A stretch of DNA of 39,915 nucleotides from B69-G16 sp964501905. Lineage in GTDB: Archaea > Thermoproteota > Thermoprotei > Thermofilales > B69-G16. The stretch is from the NCBI GenBank assembly GCA_964501905.1, contig CAZCTW010000013.1, forward strand, positions 1 to 39,915, written 5' to 3'. Below, piece by piece: positions 6,210 through 15,801 of this stretch (its first letter is position 1; every line of letters begins with the position of its first letter). The position numbers and the translations under genes are program-made. The notes under the pieces were generated by a model. It worked only from the letters and a program-made list of their open reading frames with translations, had not been told where the DNA came from and did not search any database.

Positions 6210-8629
6210 GACTGAACACCCACCTTATAATACTCCCTGACTCTCGGAGGTTGCTTCCACCAGTAGGAAGTTAAGGCTATCGGCTCAGCCTCTACCTGCA
6301 CTAGGTAGTTGTGCCTTGAATGTACCTGTCTGAGAACGCCACGCCCTATAATGCCGTCCTTAAGCCACTTATACTCTGTATCGTTGAGAGTCATATAGGT
6401 TCTAGTGTATGTCAGGTAGTCTGGGTCGCTTGAGGCCAGCGCTAAACGCCAGCCCGCGTTCTGCCGGAACTTAGGATCAAGATCTCCCCAAAGATGAGTA
6501 AGGACAACGACCGAAAGCCCGAACTTTCTATATATCCTGCTAACTGTTGTAAGCGCTGGCTCAGCCATTCCCGGCGGGTTGAACATGAAAAGATGCCCCT
6601 CATCGACAACGAACAAATACCGCACGTCACCGAGCCCCATCCTCCTAACTACGGCAACCACCTGATTTAGCAACATGTGGAAGGCGAAGCGCATGATGTC
6701 TATCGGCATGTTCACGTACTCGCCCGGCTGTACGCTACCTAGACAGAGAGCTACAGGCTTTTCTAGCTCCATAAGCCTCCTAACGTCTATATACCCATTC
6801 TCGGGGCTGAAGTAAGGCTGTATCCACTTAAGCTTAGCTACCGTAGCCGTGTATCCTCTAGCCTCAAGCCAGTATATCAGCTCGTCTAAGTTGCACAATT
6901 TCTTCTCCAGTATCTTGGCGATAACGTACATCTCCTCGTCGCTTAGAGGAGCTATATAAGTCATGGCATTCTTGAACTCTCTCAACCCAACCTCGAACCC
7001 CATAACCTCTAAATCTAACGGGTTAAACGGGTGATCCACCAAGTCTATAACCCTACCCCCTATAGCTTCGATGAAGCCTCTGTACTCCCCCGAAGGATCG
7101 ACAACTATGGGAATAATGCCCTTGCCTATAGCTCTCACTATTACAGTTCTAACTCCGGTGGACTTCCCGCTGCCCGGAGGCCCCACGATAAACCCGTGAA
7201 CGTTAGGAAGCTTATCGATCTCAAGGTACACCCGCTCATCCCTGCGCAGACCATAACCCAAGTATACTGCCTTAGGTGTTCTCTCCGTCTTGGGCTTAAA
7301 GAAAGCGTAGGGAGTGTATTGTACGAGCTGGCTAGTAACCGATTCTAGGCTTTCGACGCCCACCTTGCTAATTCTGTTTTCTAAAGCTTCAAAATAGAGC
7401 CTTCTCCTCTTCGTACCGTAGAGCACGGATAAGAAATCGGCAAATTTAAGCTCCGGTATCCTGCGGTTGCGCCCTAAAAATTCTATATCTATAATGCTTA
7501 CACACCTATAGCCGAGAGTTTGAATCCTCTGCAACACTGGCATACCATCTTCTCCTAAGACGAGGAAAAGTCTCAGGTTGAATGGCAGTTCGCCTCTTTC
7601 AAGTGCTTTACTCAAAGCGAGTATCTCCCCAGCTTTAAACTCGTCGAGAAGTTTGGATATGCCCGCACGCCCAGACTCGAGCACTTCTAAGGACCATTTA
7701 AGTTTCGCGTTGAGTAGCGAAGGATCTACAGGCTCTAGATCAACGATGAGTATATACGGAGTCTCCTCCCCGGCAAGCGCTGTCCTAAAGTTCAGCACGT
7801 TTGCCCCTGCACGGCTCTTATCAGGCACTATCCTCTGTAGAGTCTTAACCTCGTAGACATATTTACTGTCTATACTGTAAAGCAATTTCGCTGTTCCTGG
7901 TTTATACATGGTGAGATGATTTAAAGCTAAACAGAACAATCCTAAGAAGAACGCGGAGAAGATCAAAAAGACAAGGTTATAAAAGGCTAACAGAGCATTT
8001 AAGAGAGTTAGAGCAAACGAGAAAGCTAGAACTTTGGGGAATTTAAAACCGAGCTTCTTCTCGACAATTCTTATACCCAATTGCCCGAAAACCGTTTTGG
8101 GGTTTTCAAGCCTAGTCTCTACTCCGTAGTTTAACAGCGTGCGCATAAAATTTCCTACGATATTTGCAAAGCTCTTCCTAACGGTTTTAACATCGAATTC
8201 CCTGTCGAACACACCTATAAGCCTGATATAATACCTAAGCCCGTCTCTGTTTACGACAAAGATTGTGGGTCTAAGAATTGTGTGGAGGCTATTTATCACC
8301 CTCATGGCATCATCGGCCACGTTCAGCACGTTATCCTCAACATCAGCATCGACAACCCTTAGAAAACACTGTAGAACCCTGTCCCTACCCTGTACAAATT
8401 CCACAAAATCCCTGAAAACCTGTATATGCTCAGGGTTGACTATAGCAGAAAACCTCTCCGGCTCAAAGCCTATGTAAAGTAACCTCCGCCCCCACTTAAC
8501 AGCCATGTAGAACGCTACAGTAACGATTAAGGGCAGTAGCGGTGTTATGCTCTTGGTGATCGCTACTAAGAATAGCAACATTACCAAAATTAAAACGTAT
8601 ATTAGGTATTTAATGCCAGGAAAGTACAT
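6206..8629 (-). CDS. CedB/TedB-like membrane-anchored VirB4/HerA ATPase
   Basis: About 807 residues. Two hydrophobic segments at the N-terminus (about 8-28 and 30-46) and another pair at 200-240 anchor it. The motor domain has Walker A GPPGSGKST (484-492), a DPSGEY signature (512-517), Walker B YLFVVDEGH (672-680) and a VVVLTHLWG sensor strand. This is the layout of CedB, the ATPase of the crenarchaeal DNA-import system, which is homologous to VirB4. ATG 8629 was chosen over the adjacent TTG. Its neighbours are a CedA-like and a VirB2-like protein, which supports the call. Probably drives DNA through the channel; direction of transfer cannot be read from sequence. Confidence 0.8.
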   Translation of the reverse strand: MYFPGIKYLIYVLILVMLLFLVAITKSITPLLPLIVTVAFYMAVKWGRRLLYIGFEPERFSAIVNPEHIQVFRDFVEFVQGRDRVLQCFLRVVDADVEDNVLNVADDAMRVINSLHTILRPTIFVVNRDGLRYYIRLIGVFDREFDVKTVRKSFANIVGNFMRTLLNYGVETRLENPKTVFGQLGIRIVEKKLGFKFPKVLAFSFALTLLNALLAFYNLVFLIFSAFFLGLFCLALNHLTMYKPGTAKLLYSIDSKYVYEVKTLQRIVPDKSRAGANVLNFRTALAGEETPYILIVDLEPVDPSLLNAKLKWSLEVLESGRAGISKLLDEFKAGEILALSKALERGELPFNLRLFLVLGEDGMPVLQRIQTLGYRCVSIIDIEFLGRNRRIPELKFADFLSVLYGTKRRRLYFEALENRISKVGVESLESVTSQLVQYTPYAFFKPKTERTPKAVYLGYGLRRDERVYLEIDKLPNVHGFIVGPPGSGKSTGVRTVIVRAIGKGIIPIVVDPSGEYRGFIEAIGGRVIDLVDHPFNPLDLEVMGFEVGLREFKNAMTYIAPLSDEEMYVIAKILEKKLCNLDELIYWLEARGYTATVAKLKWIQPYFSPENGYIDVRRLMELEKPVALCLGSVQPGEYVNMPIDIMRFAFHMLLNQVVAVVRRMGLGDVRYLFVVDEGHLFMFNPPGMAEPALTTVSRIYRKFGLSVVVLTHLWGDLDPKFRQNAGWRLALASSDPDYLTYTRTYMTLNDTEYKWLKDGIIGRGVLRQVHSRHNYLVQVEAEPIALTSYWWKQPPRVREYYKVGVQS

Positions 8630-8646
8630 CAATAAATAATTAGCAA

Positions 8647-8656
8647 AATAATTATT
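8647..8656 (-). promoter_or_regulatory. AATAATTATT palindrome before the CedB-like gene
   Basis: A perfect 10-bp palindrome centred about 23 bases before the ATG at 8629, at the distance expected of a TATA box on a leaderless transcript. It would allow the ATPase to be transcribed separately from the genes upstream. Confidence 0.45.
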
Positions 8657-8668
8657 ATAGATTATTCT

Positions 8669-9490
8669 CTAAAGATACTCAGAGGCCAGATGCTTCCTAA
8701 TGAACTCGTCTTTTGAAAGCCTAAAATATTCTACAGCATACCAGAAGCCTTCAAGTCTTACTGCTGGAAACCTACTTAACTTCCTCTTCAACCTCTCCTT
8801 TTCCCCATCCGTAAGTCTTCCATAAAGCTTCTCGAACTCCTTGATAATTTTCCTTATGAATATATGCTTTAGAACTTCCTCGTCAAGTATTAAGGCCTTT
8901 TCAAGTGGTAGAAACTCAAATCTCCCCAGTTCTCCACTGTAAATCATACTCATAATTATAAGTTCGAAATCCTCTAAGCATATACCCCCGCGAACGTACA
9001 GATCTAAAAGCTCTACTATCTTCTCAAACTTGTCTTTATCAACCAAGCATCCATTCTCATCCACCACATCCGGAATCCTTATACACCAACAATGTTCAAA
9101 CCCAGTGTAGTCTAATAATCTCTCAAGCCTCTTAACCCTCTTTTTGCTTATATTAATGATCTTCCCCATCCTAGAGATTATCTTCCTTTTCGCGTATTCG
9201 ATGTATGAGAAGTAATACTCTAGTTTATCTAAAACTTTTAACATCTCCTCAAAAAGCTCTCTTTTCTCCACATCTTCGACCTCCGGAAGAACCTTAGCCA
9301 CTGCATTCGAGTAGTTTATAAGCCAATCCCTTAGCTTGGCAACTTTATCCGCAGTCCTCCTAGCTTTTGAATTCTCATATCCTCTCTCAACCTCTTCCAA
9401 CGTCCAGCATTCAATGCGGTAGCGACACTCAATTAAATACCTAATAATATCCTTCCTCTTGCTCCTACAGTACTTATTCAATCTCTTCAC
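8669..9490 (-). CDS. Charged helical cytosolic protein, unknown
   Basis: 273 residues from a GTG at 9490. I prefer this GTG to an ATG 39 bases upstream because GGAGGGG lies five bases before it and the GTGA overlaps the stop of the 1448-residue gene, a typical coupling arrangement. The protein is Lys-, Arg- and Glu-rich and all-helical, with seven Cys but no metal-site pattern I can name. It has no signal peptide or membrane segment. The position between the giant membrane protein and the CedB-like ATPase suggests a cytosolic accessory of the transfer channel. No family recognised. Confidence 0.7.
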   Translation of the reverse strand: MKRLNKYCRSKRKDIIRYLIECRYRIECWTLEEVERGYENSKARRTADKVAKLRDWLINYSNAVAKVLPEVEDVEKRELFEEMLKVLDKLEYYFSYIEYAKRKIISRMGKIINISKKRVKRLERLLDYTGFEHCWCIRIPDVVDENGCLVDKDKFEKIVELLDLYVRGGICLEDFELIIMSMIYSGELGRFEFLPLEKALILDEEVLKHIFIRKIIKEFEKLYGRLTDGEKERLKRKLSRFPAVRLEGFWYAVEYFRLSKDEFIRKHLASEYL

Positions 9491-12400
9491 TTCATCCCCT
9501 CCAATAGATCCTCCAAGTATCCTATCCAAGCCTCAGTCCACTTTAAAAGCTCCTCGAAGAAATGTCTCTTAGCCATCAACTGCGCCTTAAACTCCTCTAC
9601 CGCCTTAACCTTCTCCTCGTCACCCATAATCTCCGCATATCTCCTAGCTTCATCGGCAACAATTAACGCCTCGTCGCACCTCCACAAACCATTCCTGCAT
9701 ATATCCTCAATCTCGTACATGCCCCCCAGTTTTTCTTCCACATCGGATCTCGCCATATCTCTCAACGCTAAGCTCATACCCGGCTCGGGCATGTGCGAAG
9801 CTCCCATATCCTCAAGTATGCTCTGCGCCTTCTCGAAAAACTCGTCTATCTCCGAGTTCTCCCTGATCATATATCCCGCGTATTCATCGAATTTGATAGC
9901 GGCATCTGCTATCGTCCTATCGGACGCTTCTTCTATAGGAGGAGAAACTTCCCTAAATGCTATAACCGGCATATATAGCTCAATCCACTCAAGTCCGTAC
10001 CGTATATCCTCCTCGGCTTCGCAGGTCTTCAGCGGGTATCCCTTGAGAATATATTCATACTCGTCTATCTTATCTCCAACCTTCTCTCTAAGCTCCGAGT
10101 CATTAAGCCACTCAGCGTAAACAGTAAGCTCTCCGAGCTTGCGGATGGCATCCTCAATCTGCATATCGGGCATCATCCACTTCTCCAAAAAGCCCCCAAG
10201 CCTCTCAAGTTCATGAAAAACCTCTTTTGCCTTTTTGTGCTTGATTACCTCGACTTCGTGATAAATTTCGGGCTGAGATATCTTCTCGGCTTCTCTGTAG
10301 TAATATATCATCCTCCACGTACTGTCTGCAAACAGCTTGTCCCAGGCTTTCTCCTGCCCTTCCATGAGCAATTTTTCAAACCACCCTACTTCCCTGAGAA
10401 CAATCTTAAGCTCTGGCTTCTCGGCGACGCGGAAAACTGCTACCTTAGTTGGTACCTGCTCAATCTTCTCGCTAACATTAATGAAGAAATCGAAGTTCTT
10501 CAGAGTTGGGGAGTACCATTCTATCAGCTCCTCAATTTTAAGTTGCCTACCCCTAACCTCGACCATAGTCTTCGGGTGTAGCCCCGCCAGAGCATCTACA
10601 ACTCCTCTCCAATACGTGAATTCATCCACTGTACACCAAGAAAGCCCCTTCTTAGCCAAATTCACAGTCTTCTCGAAGTCGGCTGAGAAGGCTCCTTCCT
10701 TGTATCCTAAGATGTAAGCCTTGGTGTGCTCATCGAATACTTTCAACGCATAGTCTATAACTGATGGTGAGAACTTGCCTGTAACAGCCCACCTCAATAT
10801 TTCATCTTTAGCCCTGTAGATGAGGTAGCTTTTAGTTTTTCCAGTTTCGGCTACTTCTCTAACCTTTTTAGCGAGCTCTCCGTCAACTACTGAGATCTGA
10901 CCTGCTAAAACATGCAACTTCTTAGCGTCTAGCACTCCTTCGTCTATGAACTTGAAAACTTCGGCGTCTATCCGCCTGACGAGCTTATCGACCTTCTTCT
11001 CTAGCAATTTAAAACTCTTCAGTTCATCCTCTACACCCATAATCCAAGCCTTATGAGTCGCTCTCCAAATTCTGCCTCCCTGGATAAGATCGGCGATCTC
11101 AGGATAGCCTTTCTCGAAGGCTTCGCGCCTAGCAGTCCTCAAAAGGTTGGGTATTTGCCCGGCTTTGTAAATCTCTAATCCTTTCTTGGCTCCAATGGAG
11201 CCAACTATAATAGCAAGGTCTAGAGGTTTAAGTACTTGGAGTAGGAAGCTTGCCTTGGCGAGCTTCGCGGCTGTACTTGCGAGTTCGGGGCTTCCCCTCT
11301 TTTCAGCCATCCAGTCCAGCACTTTATACCCTGTGTATAGCACTGCGGGGATAGTCTTCATCCTGCTTATCCTAACTAAAGTCTTTGTCTTGCTCCAAGC
11401 AGATGAAAGATAAGGCGCTGAGTAGTCTATAGCCTTCTCCGCAAACTCCACACTCCTAACACCGACTCTAGCGAACCTGCCTATAAACCTCTTATCCTCC
11501 ACTTTCTTCAAGGCATCCCCCGTCTTCTCCAAGACCTTCTCCGCAAACCTCCTAAGCTTGGAAATCTTCTCAGCCTGTCTCTTAGCCTCAGCTACAACCT
11601 TGGCAATTTCTCCCAATCTGGCTGTATCGCTCGCCAGCGCTCCCGATGCTTGGGCAGGCGGCTTAATCTTAAAAATGAGGGAAAACAAGCCTGCTGATGC
11701 TGTCCAGAAGACGGATTCTATAGCGGAGTAGAATTTGGTACTTTTGATAAACGGAAAGGCTAGACTTCCGGTTATGCTTACACCCCCAATCAATCCCGCG
11801 AAGAAATCAGTAGCCATTAAAAGCGCTACTAAGACAGCGGCAAGTGATAGGGCGAAGCCGTATATCCTCCCGTGATCTCCTAACAGTATAGTAAGCTCGT
11901 TCATTATTGATGATTCAGGATCGTAGAACTGCCAGAGGTCGTCGTATTCATTAAATATGAACCAGCTGGCGTTGTAGTTCATGTTGTATTCTGGACAGTA
12001 AGGCTCTTCAAATGATGGTGTGCAATTCCAAGACCATACGCAAGTGAATAAGTAGCATCCCTGTGCTCTAACCTTTACAACTGCTGGCTTTAGAACCCTG
12101 CCGTAGTACTTCACGCTCACCCTTACTCTCTGCGGCTCCCAGCAAATACCCCAGTTCTGGTCAACCTCTTCCACATTCCAAAGATGCACATAATTTGAAA
12201 ACGTAAAGTTGAATATTGAGATGTTAAAGAATACCGTCGAGTGCGCTTCGTCGTGCTCGACAATACTTGCTTTACCCATCTTCACGAATGTATTGTTAAT
12301 GAAATTCAAGAAAGCTTGATAGCTGCTGTTAACTTCAAATCTAATAGCACTTGTTGTATCTATTACTACTTCAGGTATAGATTCGACAACTACTTTAGTG

Positions 12401-13833
12401 CCGTTCTCAAGCTCAACCTCGTAAAGCCCGTTTTCAACCATTATGACCGGGTCTGGAGCAAGTAGACCTTTAACTTCCAGCTGTATATAGGTCGAGTTTA
12501 TAGCTACGGTTTCATTATCCACTTTAACAACGTCGGTCTCGTTTACAACTATATTTTGTATTAGGGGATTATTTGGGTCAAGTACTGCGGCAAGCTCCAA
12601 GCTACCGATACTGTTATCCTCAGGGTTTAATGACATATCAGAGACAAACCAACCCTGCTCCCAGTCAACCCAGCCCAGTTTCCCCTCGCCCTTGAAAAAC
12701 ACCAGTGTGCCGTTCTCGCCGTAGCTACTTGTCGGATAAAGCACTAATTGGGTGAAGTTTCCCAAGACTATCCAAGGAAACTGTATTGTGCCGTTGAAAG
12801 GCAAAACCTTAACTGGCTTCGTCAAGTTATGTATTTCATAGATGTGAAATCCATCCGTAATATACCAGTAGCTGTTCTCAGCATCAGGTGTGAACAAGAC
12901 AAAGTTGTGGATTAGATTCCCCACCCCATACTCGTCTGCGAACTCTACAAGCAACCTCTTCTGCCCTACAACTCTCCTAAACTTTCTTGGAATACTGTAC
13001 TGCGTAAACTCAACTGTAACTCCCGGAGGCGCCTTATACTCTCTCCAGCTAAAATTCCCATATAGCCACTCTCCAGTTTTATTAGTCAAATCTCCTGTAA
13101 TCACTCTGTTCTTAACTTCTACGATTAAAACGCCTGAGGAGTACAGGTGGGGTGGATCTGGAATATTCTCATTAAACTCATACTCACTGGCCAGAGAGTT
13201 TACCACTGCTGGAAATGCTAGAGTGAAGACTATGCTAACAACTATCAAAGTCTTTCCTAGCCTCCTCAGATTAGAGCTTGGTAGCATAGCACATCCAAAG
13301 ACAAAGATTAAAGGCATATAAAGCGTGCTGATCCCAGCTATAGTCGATATAACTTCCCCAACTGCTACCATAAGCTGTGAAATATAAATGCCCGCGACGG
13401 CTAATCCCTGTGGGATGCCGAATATAAGGTTTAAAACTCCGAGAATAATCCAGATTACTGGCGCTATAGGACCAGTAAGTAAGCTTAATATTATGGCTAC
13501 TAGAGTCGCGAAACTTACTATACAGTTTACTATCGCTAAGAAAAACGCCCAGCGAGAATATGAATTGTATAGCTTGACTCCTGTCTCGGTGAAGTTCTGC
13601 CCAAAGCTTAATGTAGTGTTCAAGTTCCAGAATTGTGGTGGAATGTTAGGATATAGCAGTTTAGCATAGTAGAGCAGGTTTACGGAGACAAGTGCGAGGG
13701 AGATAACTAGGGCGGAGAAAGAGACTACTAGCCTTTCGTAGCCCTCGCTGGACTTATCTACGTTATATCTATAGGCGAAATAGATGAATTCTCCAATTAC
13801 GAAGAAGAAGCTTAGAAAAAGATACTCTATCAT
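9487..13833 (-). CDS. Giant polytopic membrane protein of the transfer apparatus
   Basis: 1448 residues in three zones. Residues 1-220 contain about six hydrophobic segments. Residues about 225-645 form a beta-rich, Asn-X-Ser/Thr-rich domain, likely outside the cell. Residues 650-725 hold two or three more membrane segments, and the remaining roughly 720 residues are charged and helical, likely cytosolic. The ATG overlaps the stop of the CedA-like gene by four bases. The layout suggests a VirB6-like core or scaffold spanning the membrane with a large cytosolic tail near the ATPases. No catalytic motif is visible. Topology and placement are read from hydrophobicity; the VirB6-like idea is inference. 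Confidence 0.75.
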   Translation of the reverse strand: MIEYLFLSFFFVIGEFIYFAYRYNVDKSSEGYERLVVSFSALVISLALVSVNLLYYAKLLYPNIPPQFWNLNTTLSFGQNFTETGVKLYNSYSRWAFFLAIVNCIVSFATLVAIILSLLTGPIAPVIWIILGVLNLIFGIPQGLAVAGIYISQLMVAVGEVISTIAGISTLYMPLIFVFGCAMLPSSNLRRLGKTLIVVSIVFTLAFPAVVNSLASEYEFNENIPDPPHLYSSGVLIVEVKNRVITGDLTNKTGEWLYGNFSWREYKAPPGVTVEFTQYSIPRKFRRVVGQKRLLVEFADEYGVGNLIHNFVLFTPDAENSYWYITDGFHIYEIHNLTKPVKVLPFNGTIQFPWIVLGNFTQLVLYPTSSYGENGTLVFFKGEGKLGWVDWEQGWFVSDMSLNPEDNSIGSLELAAVLDPNNPLIQNIVVNETDVVKVDNETVAINSTYIQLEVKGLLAPDPVIMVENGLYEVELENGTKVVVESIPEVVIDTTSAIRFEVNSSYQAFLNFINNTFVKMGKASIVEHDEAHSTVFFNISIFNFTFSNYVHLWNVEEVDQNWGICWEPQRVRVSVKYYGRVLKPAVVKVRAQGCYLFTCVWSWNCTPSFEEPYCPEYNMNYNASWFIFNEYDDLWQFYDPESSIMNELTILLGDHGRIYGFALSLAAVLVALLMATDFFAGLIGGVSITGSLAFPFIKSTKFYSAIESVFWTASAGLFSLIFKIKPPAQASGALASDTARLGEIAKVVAEAKRQAEKISKLRRFAEKVLEKTGDALKKVEDKRFIGRFARVGVRSVEFAEKAIDYSAPYLSSAWSKTKTLVRISRMKTIPAVLYTGYKVLDWMAEKRGSPELASTAAKLAKASFLLQVLKPLDLAIIVGSIGAKKGLEIYKAGQIPNLLRTARREAFEKGYPEIADLIQGGRIWRATHKAWIMGVEDELKSFKLLEKKVDKLVRRIDAEVFKFIDEGVLDAKKLHVLAGQISVVDGELAKKVREVAETGKTKSYLIYRAKDEILRWAVTGKFSPSVIDYALKVFDEHTKAYILGYKEGAFSADFEKTVNLAKKGLSWCTVDEFTYWRGVVDALAGLHPKTMVEVRGRQLKIEELIEWYSPTLKNFDFFINVSEKIEQVPTKVAVFRVAEKPELKIVLREVGWFEKLLMEGQEKAWDKLFADSTWRMIYYYREAEKISQPEIYHEVEVIKHKKAKEVFHELERLGGFLEKWMMPDMQIEDAIRKLGELTVYAEWLNDSELREKVGDKIDEYEYILKGYPLKTCEAEEDIRYGLEWIELYMPVIAFREVSPPIEEASDRTIADAAIKFDEYAGYMIRENSEIDEFFEKAQSILEDMGASHMPEPGMSLALRDMARSDVEEKLGGMYEIEDICRNGLWRCDEALIVADEARRYAEIMGDEEKVKAVEEFKAQLMAKRHFFEELLKWTEAWIGYLEDLLEGMK

Positions 13834-14651
13834 ATTCTCGCCGATATGTATGTTGCTAAACCGCCTATAGCGTAGCTGAAGCCTGCCGCTGCAATTAATG
13901 CAAGACTAAATGTGAAGCTGTAGAATACAACGGCTTCTACGAAGAGCCTAGCGTGGCTTAGCACGGTTCCCCACAGCATCTCCAATATCGGACCAATTAA
14001 CAACACGTTTCCTAAGGTTAAGTTGGCGTTTAGAATGCTCTCAACATAGCTCACCTTGTAGGACCAACCTAAGTAAACCGCTAACATGGGAATACTGCTA
14101 CACAGTACGCCTCCGAGCCTACGCAACCTCTCAATCCCTACCATAGCTACCCCAATCGACAGTAGGATAGGCCCCCAGTCTTTCACAATCTTGGCTAGCG
14201 CGTTGAACGAGGCGAATATGAAAAGCAGGGATTGAGCCGCTAGATTTGTAAGCCAGCTCATAGCTAGCCAGACCGAGACGAGCGGACTTAAAACAATTGT
14301 TATCTGTAGCTGGGCGGCAATAGTACCTAAACTTATGACGTAGTACTGCATGTGCCCAGCTAACTCATCGTACTTCTGAGCCGCTGATGATAAATCCGGA
14401 TCTCCTATTAGCCATGAAATGTAGAAGAGTGCGCCAGCTACTAGAAAACCGTATATCAAACTTTCTAAAGCTCTTCTCTGGAGGTTTAAAGCTTGTTTTT
14501 TCTCGATATCGGTTATCGAGGTCGAGTAGAGAGCACCAGCGTATAGGTATACTAAAGCGAATCCAACCATAGTAAGCGTATACCAGCTCCAGTCTATCCA
14601 ATCCCAGAATATAGCATTTAAATTGTTTATGTACGAGCTAGAAAAAGTCAT
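13830..14651 (-). CDS. CedA/VirB6-like polytopic membrane protein
   Basis: 273 residues with six or seven hydrophobic segments and short loops, matching the size and character of CedA, the membrane channel of the crenarchaeal DNA-import system, regarded as a VirB6 homolog. GGAG precedes the ATG. It lies 12 bases after the VirB2-like pilin gene and overlaps the giant membrane protein by four bases, so the three form a tight unit. The multi-TM character is seen directly; the CedA assignment rests on size, topology and the neighbouring CedB-like ATPase. Confidence 0.65.
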   Translation of the reverse strand: MTFSSSYINNLNAIFWDWIDWSWYTLTMVGFALVYLYAGALYSTSITDIEKKQALNLQRRALESLIYGFLVAGALFYISWLIGDPDLSSAAQKYDELAGHMQYYVISLGTIAAQLQITIVLSPLVSVWLAMSWLTNLAAQSLLFIFASFNALAKIVKDWGPILLSIGVAMVGIERLRRLGGVLCSSIPMLAVYLGWSYKVSYVESILNANLTLGNVLLIGPILEMLWGTVLSHARLFVEAVVFYSFTFSLALIAAAGFSYAIGGLATYISARI

Positions 14652-14663
14652 AGTTCTTCTCCT

Positions 14664-15071
14664 TTATTTTCCAAATAGAGCGTTCCAGTTTAGCACATAA
14701 GGTTTCCACGATTCGGGGAGTACACCGAACCAGTTTAGGAGGTCGGGCAACCACGCTATAAAAGCAATCACTCCAAAGAAGAATACCAACCCCTTGATAT
14801 TTTCCATTATTCCTATCCACCCGCGTTGTTTGCCCCAAGGACCAGGCATAGTGCTCGTTTCACCGCCATGTACAAGCATTTTAATCACAAAAGCCCCCAT
14901 CACAAATATGAAAATTATAGTAGCTACACCCTTAGCTAAGAAAACAATTAATGCCCAAAGTTTCTCTGAACTAAGCCCAATTGGGGGCGGCGGCACCTCT
15001 TCTTGAGCCAAAACAGTTACCGCTCTGAGCACTATATAAATTAGAGTTATAAGATACATTCTCCTATTCAT
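14664..15071 (-). CDS. CedA1/TedC/VirB2-like conjugative pilin
   Basis: 135 residues. A hydrophobic N-terminal signal ends near AQEE, followed by a Pro-rich stretch and two membrane helices (about 39-68 and 90-112) joined by a basic loop. Two-helix small proteins of this form make the filaments of archaeal DNA-import systems (CedA1, TedC), which are homologous to bacterial VirB2/TrbC pilins. GGTGATGAG lies directly before the ATG. It is the first gene of the unit with the CedA-like and giant membrane proteins. Architecture is seen; identity as a lipid-bound pilin is inference from family and context. Confidence 0.65.
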   Translation of the reverse strand: MNRRMYLITLIYIVLRAVTVLAQEEVPPPPIGLSSEKLWALIVFLAKGVATIIFIFVMGAFVIKMLVHGGETSTMPGPWGKQRGWIGIMENIKGLVFFFGVIAFIAWLPDLLNWFGVLPESWKPYVLNWNALFGK

Positions 15072-15139
15072 CTCATCACCAAATAAAATTATTAAAAGAG
15101 AGAGATATAATAATTACTATTTCTCGATAACCATGCGCG

Positions 15140-15415
15140 CTACTCCATATAATCCATTAAACTCTCCGCACTTTCCTCTCCTCTCAACTCTTGTTTGAGC
15201 GTCTTCATTTTCTCTATCCATTCTTCAAAGCGCCTTTTATCCTCGTCTGTTGGTCCTTTCTCGAGATTTTTGTAAGCTTTCATAACCAGTTTTTTCTCAA
15301 GCTTCGCTACCTTCTTAACTTCCTTGAGCTCGCGCTCAATCTCCTTCCTCCTACGTTCTTCTGGACTCTCCTCTTTCAACAACAGCTTTTCTTTCAAAAT
15401 CTCAAAAATCTTCAT
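15140..15415 (-). CDS. Short coiled-coil protein
   Basis: 91 residues from ATG 15415 (a TTG lies directly upstream in frame). About half the residues are Lys or Glu, arranged in heptad-like helices, with no membrane segment. It stands alone between the pilin-like operon and the VirB2-like gene, with an AT-rich promoter-like stretch on each side. Possibly a scaffolding or regulatory protein; no family recognised. Confidence 0.65.
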   Translation of the reverse strand: MKIFEILKEKLLLKEESPEERRRKEIERELKEVKKVAKLEKKLVMKAYKNLEKGPTDEDKRRFEEWIEKMKTLKQELRGEESAESLMDYME

Positions 15416-15441
15416 CAAATAAATGATGTTAAATTTAATTA

Positions 15442-15801
15442 TTAAGGCTTACTTACAACAACTACGTCACCGCGACTTTCCAGTATGAGAGTTGTAAGCC
15501 CATGAACTCTCATCTCTTCGCATTGTATCGGCACGTACACTGTTTCACCGCTCTGCCCGCAACAGCTACAGTAAACCCAAGTAGACTCTCCGAGCACTAT
15601 TTCGCCATTTCTAAACGTGATCTCGGGGAGGTTGTAGGTTTTCACCTTGTAACTTGAAGGATTCTCGTATACTTCGCAGATGTCAGTAAGTAGCTCATGT
15701 AAGTCGCTTGTGCTAGTTTTAGGCGTGACCAAACGTAGCATGGTTAAGGATAGGGATAGAGCTACGAGAAATGCGAGCATAAGGACTAAGTGGCTATTCA
15801 T
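15442..15801 (-). CDS. Small secreted or single-TM protein with Cys pairs
   Basis: 119 residues. An N-terminal hydrophobic helix (about 4-23) is followed by an extracytoplasmic domain with a VYCSCCGQSG motif and two further cysteines, suitable for disulfides or metal. GGTGGTGAAGA precedes the ATG, and it overlaps the upstream pilin-like gene by eight bases. It is the last of four small genes with one N-terminal helix each and may be a pilin-like or assembly subunit. No family recognised. Confidence 0.65.
   Translation of the reverse strand: MNSHLVLMLAFLVALSLSLTMLRLVTPKTSTSDLHELLTDICEVYENPSSYKVKTYNLPEITFRNGEIVLGESTWVYCSCCGQSGETVYVPIQCEEMRVHGLTTLILESRGDVVVVSKP

Noticed and set aside
9719..13669. 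Plus-strand frames of up to about 143 codons opposite the 1448-residue gene
   Set aside because: They are antisense shadows of a long, clearly coding minus-strand gene and show no domain or start signal.
15191..15445. Plus-strand 84-codon frame opposite the coiled-coil gene
   Set aside because: Its Phe/Leu-rich composition is the reverse complement of Lys/Glu-rich coding sequence, so it is not an independent gene.
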